Below, piece by piece: positions 55,979-64,000 of a stretch of DNA of 64,000 bases. Each line of letters opens with the position of its first letter. The first letter of the stretch is position 1. A program made the position numbers and the translations under genes. Where the stretch lies: contig NC_133534.1 in NCBI RefSeq assembly GCF_048544455.1, positions 39,990,217 to 40,054,216 on the forward strand, in the 5' to 3' direction. Origin of the DNA: Silene latifolia (lineage: Eukaryota; Streptophyta; Magnoliopsida; Caryophyllales; Caryophyllaceae). The notes under the pieces are model-generated. The model did not search any database and was not told the origin of the DNA. It was given only the letters and a program-made list of their open reading frames with translations.

Positions 55979-57242
55979 TGTTGGGAAATGTGTCCTCAAC
56001 AATAGTGCGATCATATGATTTAAATATCATCATTAAAATCTCATTTTAAAGAATACAATTGGGAAGTAATATTGTTATGTCAATCGGTCAACATATATCG
56101 GTAATGATTGGTCGACTAGAGTTTGACATTCTTTCGTCGTGTGACGGTGGTGATCGATTGACCCCTAGGTCATACCTAAAGGGCAATACTCTTAATTGAT
56201 TATTTAATTAATCGTATAACGTTATGAGTTAATTAAATTACTTGAAAATTGACGGACGATTTTGGAAGTAAAATTTACGTATCAAATTGAAATGTGATTA
56301 AATGAGATACGGTCTGAGTAATTAAATTGTATAATTACTCGGATGAAATAAATTGTTTAATGTAACAATTAAATTTGAATGAATTGTTATAAATACAATC
56401 TGTTGTGATTTATAAATGGTAAAATATTTTGGCACAAGTAATTATGAAATTACTAAGTCGATTTTGTATGTGACGTATTTTTATTAATACGTTGATTTTT
56501 AATATGTTAAAAATACATAACAATTTTATGTTACATATGACATGTGACATATTGACAATTGACAAAAATAATATGGACTCCATATTAGGTATAATGGCCG
56601 AAATAATGGAGGAGGATTAGGCTTAAATTATGTTGATATTTTAATAAGAAACATAATGATGAAAAAGCTAATCTAGCCATGCAAGTCTACTCACCTTGTG
56701 AAGACCACTATGGGCATGCATTGGCTCCCTAAAAGGGCTCCTCTCCACCGGTTTTAGAAGAGGTAATTAGAGAGTTTTCCTCTCTAATTATTCATTCATT
56801 CATTTACATTATTTTTGCTAGTGTTAGAAAGATAATATCCTCTCAACATTTGAGTGTAAAATAAGAGAGATAAAATACTCCAAAACTCTTCTCCTCTATC
56901 CGGTTTTAGGAGATTATATACCAACTATTTTGGTTCAATTTTCACAAGATTAATATTATACTAGTAATTATAATATTAATTAGATTAAGTGAAAGCCTTG
57001 GGTATAAAGCTTAGGGAGAGATCTTATTCTTAGATCTTGTTCATCCATTGGAATAGCTCAAGAACAAGAAGAGAAAGGTGATCTCTCTTGTGCCCAATAT
57101 AGCCGAAATATTGAATGTAAGGACATTATTTCTCTTCTATTTTATTAATGTTTGCATGCATAAAATCCGTTTTAATTTTATGACAAATTAATTAGACATA
57201 TAAGAGTATGTTATATATGTATATGAATCTACATTTCCTTCA
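55979..57242 (+). repeat. 3' LTR of T5
   Basis: 1264 bp copy of 48545-49804. Confidence 0.93.
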
Positions 57243-57326
57243 TTTATATGACAGGTAAGTTTAATTAGATCTTGGTCATTGATCTCTAATATAATCTAGT
57301 GGCTGAGATTTCAAAGCACAAACTCA

Positions 57327-57328
<2 letters not shown>

Positions 57329-57393
<65 letters not shown>
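57329..57393. repeat. (TA)n(GA)n microsatellite
   Basis: About 25 TA units, then seven or eight GA units, followed by CTTATAAGGTCTTCATACCT plus TATAAG, a 9 bp hairpin at 57401-57426. Length is likely to vary. Confidence 0.95.
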
Positions 57394-57426
57394 AGGGTTC
57401 TTATAAGGTCTTCATACCTTATAAGG

Positions 57427-57634
57427 CCCTAAGTCTTTATAAGAGCCCTTGGATGAAGGGATTGAAGGGATGAGATGAGGAGAGAGGGCGTGTTTTTCAG
57501 AGCAAAAAAAAAAAGAAAATGTTGATTGTGTGAGAGAGGGACCACTTCCACTGTTTATGTACTGCCACCATATCAAATCCCGCGGACATTATGTAATAAA
57601 CAAAGCCTCCTATATCATTTTGCATGCTTCCCTC
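57427..57634. other. Upstream region of the MULE-type gene, no gene seen
   Basis: Purine-rich then mixed sequence, ending in the hAT target duplication CTTCCCTC (57627-57634). The 107-codon + frame across 57526-57849 runs into the hAT element and is not a gene. Confidence 0.5.
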
Positions 57635-58518
57635 TAGAGCTGATCATATGGCCCAGGCCCGCTAGCCCGACCCGGCCCAGCCCGATTTTTCTCCGGGCTT
57701 GGGCCTCGATTTTAGGCCCGAAAAGCCCATGGCCCGAAGCCCATGGCCCGATTCAATATAATAGGGCCGGGTTTGGGCCGCCTTTACGGCCCGAATTTTG
57801 GCCCGGCCCGGCCCGAACATATGCAAAATTTATGAATATGTACAATTGAAGAATGCTAATAAGCATTTAGTAAAATAATTAACCAATTAATTGTTGTATT
57901 GTAAATAAGCCGTAGTCACTTGTTTACATGTATTAGTTTGATAAGGCTTAGTATTTTCCGTTAGCAGTATTTATATTATAAAAAATGAGCTAATGATTTT
58001 GTATTACACTAGTGCCGATAAATTGTTTACCATTATCAGCTTGCTAAGTCAATGTTTTTGAGCCTAAAGAACAACAAATATCAAATCAATTACAAAACTT
58101 AAACAACATACACGAGTGAGCACCGCACTAAAATATATTATTACACTACTAAAAATTGTGCATTTAGTTTTTATGAGTCACCTCAAGCGGTTCATAAAAG
58201 CTACATTAGGTTACTAATTTTTAATTGACAATACTCGAAAAAAATCACATAATTCTATACGAAAATTTTGATAATAAATACACAAAGTATCTAACTTCAT
58301 AGTGTACATTTCTAAACTTATTTCAAGAGGAAAAATATTTAGCCCGAATTGGCCCGAATCGGCCCGAAAGCCCGCTTTAAGCCCGCACGGGCCGGGTTTG
58401 GGCCGATAAAAATAGGCCCGCACTTGTAGCCCGGCCCGACCCGACCCGCACACGTGGGCTTAATTTAATGCTTGGACCCGGCCCAAACCCGGCCCAGCCC
58501 GGCCCATGATCACCTCTA
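57635..58518. mobile_element. Non-autonomous hAT element, 884 bp
   Basis: Terminal inverted repeats TAGAGCTGATCATATGGCCC (left) and TAGAGGTGATCATGGGCCGG (right, reverse complement) are imperfect but aligned. The 8 bp CTTCCCTC flanks both ends (57627-57634 and 58519-58526). Both ends are packed with GGCCCG/CGGGCC subterminal repeats (57650-57815 and 58340-58505), known in plant hAT families. The middle is AT-rich with no transposase. Confidence 0.93.
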
Positions 58519-58969
58519 CTTCCCTCCTCTTTTCACCATTCAAAACCTCTCAACAAGCAAAAACCCATAAAAATCCCCAGAAAAAGGATCCTAAATCCTG
58601 TAAAATACAATATAAATCATCAAAAAAATAAGGGAAATATCAGCGCTAATGGAAAACTATGTCAGTGATCGTCAGATAAAAAAATTGTTATAAGATAAAG
58701 TACGTTATTGTTCATCCGTTAAAAAAATTGTCATTCTTCATCAGAGAAACAAGCAGGAAATGACATTCAGTGTTTGTGAAGTGGATCATATGCAGATTGA
58801 AGTTGCCGTCGAAGGTGAGTTGTTTACTTTCTTATTTGTGTCTAGGTTATTATTGTTAATACTGTTGTACTTTCATGGTGTTCATCAAGATTGTTCATTC
58901 ATTTTGGTAGCTTGTTGTTGATGGCAAAAAATGATCGAAATTGAAAAGCTTGATCAAGTAGGAATTATA

Positions 58970-61530
58970 ACTCGATAGATTATAACTCCAGACGTTTGTA
59001 GTAAAACTCCAGACGTTTGTAGTAAAACTCCAGACGTTTGTAGCGTTTTTGAAAAACTCTGACCCAAATATGTATAACTTCAATAATACAGTATTATAAC
59101 TCCAGACGTTTGTAGTAAAACTCTTTGAATATTTCCTGCACTTCAGGTAAATGTGGTAATTGAAAACCTAAATTGTGCGTAAAAATCTTACTAAAGAACC
59201 AATTTTGATATAGTTATTAATGTTATAGCTGAAGTTATAAATTCATTAAGTGAAGATGGGTGTACATGATATGCCTGGAGTTATACATGATGTAGCTAGA
59301 GTTATACATCGGGTGACTAGAGTTATGCAGACTGTTTATAGAGTTTTACATTATATGCTAAGAGTTTTACATTGTATAGCTAGAGTTATACATCGTATGA
59401 CTAGAGTTATACGTTTTGTACCTAGAGTTTTACATCGTATATGACTACAGTTATACAGACACTGCCTAGATTATACATCAAATGCACAGAGTTATACATG
59501 CTGTATCTAGAGTTGTACATTGTATGATAAGAGATACATTGTATGATAAGAGTCATACAATGTATAGCTAGAGTTATACATTGTATGACTAGAGGTATAC
59601 ATTGTATAGCTAGAGTTATACATTGTATGACTAGAGTTATACATTGTATAGCTAGAGTTATACATTGTATGACTAGAGTTATACAATGTATGACTAGAGT
59701 TATGCATTAAATGCACAGAGTTATACATGCTGTCTCTAGAGTTATACATTAAAAGCATAGAGTTATACATGCTGTTTCTAGACTTATACGGACTGTTGTG
59801 TTCTTTGCTTGTATTTTTCTCCGTCATGGTTTTTTCTGTAATTAATAGTCGCTTAGTTTTTCTGAGTTTATTACCAAAACAAATTAAATAAAATAAAACA
59901 AATAAAATAAAACAAATTACCAAAACATTTAACATAGATGAACTTAATTAATAGATATATAGATACATAAACCTAATGCATTGCTAAAAAAACAGTTCTT
60001 AGATGTTCATATAGGGATGCAGTCTCTTCTATGATATTCATCCTCTCCTCCTTTGCTATTTGGAGGTTTCGTTCCGCAGATGCAATATCTTCTAACAGCC
60101 TGCAGATCTCGCTGCCGACAAGCCATTTTCTTTGGCGTCCTTGAGTGCGATCCGAGCATCCTTAAGGAATTCCCTGTACTTCCTCTCGATTTCCCTCAAG
60201 CGGCTTATGAAACTTTTGTTGTACTCGGTCATAATGCATGTTAAACGAATGGTATCATTCATTCTTGAAGGAAGATTGGAGTTTATTAGGTTTTAAGAAT
60301 TTAGGTTTTTGAGTTTAGGGTGGAGATAGGGATATAATGGACTGGTTATTGAGGCAGTGGAATGAATTTATAATTAGTAATGTGTCCTTTGAGTGGTTTT
60401 TTAATTAATATGTTTGGTGGTTGATGCTTAAATTAATACGAATTTTGTTTAGGAAGTTGTGCCATATCCCTGCTTCAAATCTTATAACCCTTCGCATTCC
60501 AGATATTGTGCCGTTTAATTAAATGTATACTCTTAGAATGTAAAGTATGCATAGAGTTGTGCATTATATACCTAGAGTTATACATTATATGGACAGAGTT
60601 ATACATTGTGTAGAATAAGTTATACATAAAAAGGACTAGAGTTATACATCAGATGCCAAGAGTTATACATTGTATGTCTAGAGTTACATGATTGTGACTA
60701 GAGTTTTACATCTTTTGACTACAATTATAAATACTTTGACTAGAGTTATACATTAAATGACTAGAGTTATACATTGACTGACTAGGGTTATACGTTATCT
60801 GCCTAAAGTTTTACATTACGTGCCCCGAGTTCTACAAAGTGTGACTAGAATTATAAATACTGTGACTAGAGTTATACATCAGATGCCAAGAGTTATACAT
60901 TGTATGTCTAGAGTTATACAGATTGTGACTAGAGTTTTACATCAGATGCCAAGAGTTATACATTGTATGTCTAGAGTTATACAGATTGTGACTAGAGTTA
61001 TACATTGTATGTCTAGAGTTATCTGATTGTGACTAGAGTTATACATTGGTGACTAGAGTTATACATTATCGCCTAAAGTTTTACATTCTGTGCCCGAGTT
61101 CTACAAAGTGTGACTAGAATTATAAATACGTGACTAGAGTTATACATCAAATGCCAATAGTTCTACAGTGTGACTAGAGTTATACATCGATGCCGAGTTA
61201 TACATTGTATGTCTAGAGTTATACAAATTGTGACTAGAGTTTTACATCTTTTGACTAGAATTATAAAACTTTGTGACTAGAGTTATACATTAAATGACTA
61301 GAGTTATACATTGAATGACAAGGGTTATACAGAGTTTGACTAGAGTTGTACATTGTATGACTAGAGTTTTACATTGAATGACTAGGGTTATACAGAGTTT
61401 GTCTAGAGTTATACATTGAATGGTAAGAGTTATACATTATATACCCAAAGTTATACACTCTGTGCCCAGAGTTATACAGTCTGTGCATAGAGTTATACAG
61501 TATATGCGTAGAGTTATGTATTTCTTAATC
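58970..61530. repeat. Large 21 bp minisatellite in intron 1
   Basis: Over a hundred units of GAGTTATACATTGTATGACTA and variants. GAGTTATACA is nearly constant and the other half varies (TCAGATGCCAA, GATTGTGACTA, TTACGTGCCCC). A 63 bp higher-order unit recurs at 60640-61010. A small block at 58978-59120 is in the opposite orientation (ATAACTCCAGACGTTTGTAGT). About 59790-60540 lacks the repeat. Runs of 60-140 codons open on both strands come from the 21 bp period. Confidence 0.92.
59790..60540 (+). other. Repeat-free gap within intron 1
   Basis: 750 bp without the 21 bp repeat, containing TTCTAACAGCCTGCAGATCT and a few short frames (63 codons at 60053). No domain recognised; possibly a captured fragment. 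Confidence 0.4.
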
Positions 61531-62059
61531 ATTTCATGGATGTTTGATTCTGCTCAGGTGGTCGTAAGGCAGCGGAAGCTGAGTATTGTAAGCATTTGGC
61601 AGCGGAGTTTACACCTTGTGTAGGGCAACAATTTTTTGAAATCGACGAGGCAGTGACATTCTATAAAGTTTATGCATTGGCGTCCGGGTTTGATGTTCGG
61701 AAGTACTCGACGAAAAAATGGCGCGACGGTGAAGTAAAGACAAAGTTGCTGGTTTGCAGCAGAGAGGGATTCACATATGTCCCAAAAGGAGAGGCAGTAA
61801 TTAAAAAAAAAAAGAGACCGGGGTTAGGGAAGAAGAAATGCAATGGGGAAAAAGAAGCGCAAACCGGAAGAAATATACGATCAAGAGGGTAGGGTGTAAA
61901 GCACATGTCAGGCTATTTATGAAGAATGGAGTACTAGTAATTGACCGATTCCACATGGGGCATAATCACGAGCTTGTATCGAGTGAGGATCGTCAGTTTC
62001 AAAAGATGTCGCGGAACATAGAAGATTTTCACAAGTACTTGATAATGTACAACTCAAGG

Positions 62060-62303
62060 GTTAGTTTACTATTAAACAAACATCCACTAATTGAATGGCA
62101 AACTTCTAAAGTTATTCACCGAGATGATAGAGTTATGTAACCTAAGAATTAAAAATAATAAGTAGGTGCACAATAAATCAACGGAGTTATGCATATGTAT
62201 GATGGAGTTATAAGAATAGTTTGAAAGGGTTATAGTTGAGGAAATCTTGGTTATTAATAAGCACTGATAAGGATTTATTGTCCCCTATGATTGTTGAGGA
62301 TAG
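62060..62303 (+). other. Intron 2 of the MULE-type gene
   Basis: Probable donor GTTAGT near 62060, acceptor ATAG at 62303. It holds a few diverged AGTTATNCA-type units (62110-62235) in the + orientation. Confidence 0.6.
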
Positions 62304-63437
62304 GAGCAACTAGGACGTACAACATGTGTAAGGAGTTCGTAAACGGGTTCGAGAACATTGGTGCATCCTTAATTGATTTTAAGAACTTCCACAGAGATGT
62401 GAAGTGCTTCATCCATAAACGGGACGGTCAATTGTTCATTGACCGGTTCAAGAATATGGCACGAGAATAGGCGGGGGTTTTATTTTGATTATGAAGTTGA
62501 CAAGGATAACAGACCTTGGTGCGCAATATGGGCCGACAAAACCGCTAGGAGGAACTACTCCGTATTTGGAGATGCAGTGTCGTACGACCCAACATACTCA
62601 ACAAACAAATACGATATGATTTTCACGCCATTCACTGGCATAGATCACCATAAGCGATCGGTAACATTACGGGGCGTTGATTGCCCATGAAGACCATGAA
62701 TACTTCCGGTGGGTTTTCAACAGGTTTTTGAATGCTATGGGAGGAAAGGAACCCAAGTACATTATCACAGATCAGGATCCGGGCATTATTAAGGCCGTAC
62801 CCCTTGCCTTCAAGACTGCACGCCACCGATTTTGCATGTGGCATATAATGAACAAGGTGCCATCAAAGGTCGGGGTGACAAGGGAGGATTATAAGGAGTT
62901 CGTTCAGAAATTGAACAACATTATATGGGACGACAACATAGAAATGCACGACTTTGACGCTAGGTGGGCGAGAAATAATGGACGCGCATGGTCTTGTGAA
63001 CAATGAGTGGTTTACAGAGGCGTTCGATAAAAGGAGACAATGGGTGATGGCACATTGCAGGGACTTGAACATGGGTGGTGTAATGAGAACAACCCGGAGA
63101 TCGAGAGCGATAATAGTTTTTTAAGAAGTTCGAGCGAAGTCGCACGTTAGTGGAGTTTTGGATGCGTTTTGAAAGTGCTATGGACCATCGGCGGCATACG
63201 CGAGAAGAGACTTGACCATGAAAACCGACACTCAACACCGCACCGGCACGCATTTACCCATGGAGGAATATGCGGCAAATGTTTATACCCGTGAGGTTTT
63301 CAAGGAATTCCAACTAGAGGTCATTTGCTCAATCGATACATGTAAGACCGGGGGCTATGCTGAAGTAGGTGGGGTTGAAGTGACTGCCGTAAAGGATTCA
63401 ATCAGACAGAAAAGTTTCAACGTAGAGTACAACCCAG

Positions 63438-63928
63438 GTAACAACATTTTGGCATCAACTTTATGTGGTAGTTGACTAAAGTTGGTAGATATTGCGCCAA
63501 AGTTACATTGTCTGAAGATAGAAGTTATACAATTGTTCAGTGAACTAAAGTTTTCCGAATGTATAATTTTTACGATAATATGCATAACTCTACTTCGAAT
63601 GTATAACTCTTGTTGCCATATGTTTAATCGTTGTTGTTGCCATTAGGAGTTATTCAATTTTTTCGAATTGTTGTCATTTGCGGTATGACTCTGGTTATAT
63701 ATTGAATAACTTTAGCTTTCAGAATGTATAACTCTACTTCCAGAATAACAGGGTAATTCAATTTTTAACTGAACTGCAGCTATTTGTAGTATAACTCTGA
63801 TTAGGGTATGAATAACTGTAGCTTTCAGACTGTATAACTCTTGTTGCCATATGTATAACTCTACGTGATAATGTTTAATCGTTATTATATGTATAAGACT
63901 ACGACGGCATGATTTAATTGGATTACAG
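63438..63928 (-). repeat. Intron 3 with inverted-orientation repeats
   Basis: GTATAACTCT-type units (63555-63900) are the reverse complement of the intron 1 unit. Donor GTAACA, acceptor TTACAG. Confidence 0.75.
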
Positions 63929-64000
63929 GGGACACAGACTACACGGTGCGGTGTATGATGTTTGAAAGAATGGGATTTTGGGCCGACATATAGTATGGAT

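Larger units (their letters stand above)
48545..57242 (+). mobile_element. T5: structurally complete Copia element with decayed coding body
   Basis: LTRs 48545-49804 and 55979-57242 are flanked by TTTAT on both sides (48540-48544 and 57243-57247). Initiator-Met-type primer site and polypurine tract are in place. The 6.2 kb interior has no frame over 65 codons, yet traces of gag knuckle, protease, RT and RNase H can be found in order. The LTRs differ mainly in a 90 bp patch and at two or three other places. Confidence 0.92.
58760..64000 (+). pseudogene. FAR1/MULE-type transposase gene, four visible exons, decayed, runs off the right edge
   Basis: Exon 1 (58760-58814) MTFSVCEVDHMQIEVAVE; intron GTGAGT to CAG (58815-61557) keeps phase into exon 2, with the FAR1 DNA-binding domain (FFEIDEAVTFYKVYALASGF, VCSREGF, then after a frameshift near 61840 GCKAHVRLFMKNGVLVIDRF and HMGHNHEL). 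Exon 3 (from 62304) is the MULE transposase: FENIGASLIDFKNF, AIWADKTARRNYSVFGDAVS, DPTYSTNKYDM, IITDQDPGIIKA, HRFCMWHIMNKVPSKVG, VYTREVFKEFQLEVICSID. It is broken by frameshifts near 62665 and 62960 and stops near 63120. Donor at 63438, exon 4 from 63929 (GDTDYTVRCMMFERMGFW). FAR1-related proteins descend from such transposases. Confidence 0.85.

Noticed and set aside
57526..57849. 107-codon + frame with Pro/Arg-rich end
   Set aside because: It runs across the hAT boundary and its C-terminal half is translated GGCCCG subterminal repeat.
58970..61530. Constant/variable alternating repeat as a CRISPR-like array
   Set aside because: The variable halves are drawn from a few related variants, units are contiguous 21 bp minisatellite copies, and the context is a plant transposon intron.
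59250..61623. Open frames of 60-140 codons with heptad repeats in the 21 bp array
   Set aside because: They follow from a 21 bp period, occur on both strands, and a phase-keeping intron (58815-61557) covers the array.

Overview
The window looks like a transposon-dense stretch of a flowering-plant nuclear genome. It is AT-rich and almost entirely nested retrotransposons plus pieces of DNA transposons. I see no bacterial-type operons, no rRNA or tRNA genes and no convincing host gene. The mix of Tat/Retand-like elements with an antisense extra ORF, Athila-like elements with tRNA-Asp primer sites, a Tekay/Del-like LTR and Copia elements suggests a dicot. Caryophyllales (a Silene-like genome) is possible, but that is inference.

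Region by region. 1-2786 plus 13477-14973 is one old Tat-lineage Ty3/gypsy element, T0 (+ strand pol, antisense ORF on -, 3' LTR 14162-14973). It is split by T1, a structurally complete Athila-like element on the - strand (2787-13471, target duplication GGTAC, two 2.3 kb LTRs). T1 encodes only gag and protease. 14974-15976 is a Copia fragment. 15977-25183 is T2, a second Tat-lineage element: pol on -, a multi-exon antisense ORF on + with its own TATA box, and a complete 555 bp TRIM (21847-22401) inside its RNase H region.

25184-36139 is T3, a + strand Athila-like element with broken gag-protease, a separate 499-codon accessory ORF and no RT, RNase H or integrase. T4 (36140-43332), a related + strand element with a truncated right LTR, is inserted in T3's right LTR. 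A repair-like scar (43333-43382) joins T4 to a reversed Copia LTR piece, a Tekay/Del-like LTR (44209 to about 45.5 kb), a CACTA-type terminus (about 47040-47371), a Tat LTR tail and a minisatellite. 48545-57242 is a complete Copia element (target duplication TTTAT) with near-identical LTRs but a decayed body. 57635-58518 is a short hAT element (8 bp target duplication CTTCCCTC). From 58760 to the right edge lies a decayed FAR1/MULE-type transposase gene whose introns are filled with a 21 bp repeat family.

How the parts relate. Order of insertion can be read from nesting: Copia fragment, then T0 and T2; the TRIM and T3 into T2; T4 into T3; T1 into T0. T1, T3 and T4 lack polymerase, so they would need proteins in trans. 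They nevertheless share a hairpin just upstream of gag, a box just after the gag-protease stop, and clusters of short dyad motifs upstream of the LTR TATA box. These shared non-coding signals are the most interesting content here.
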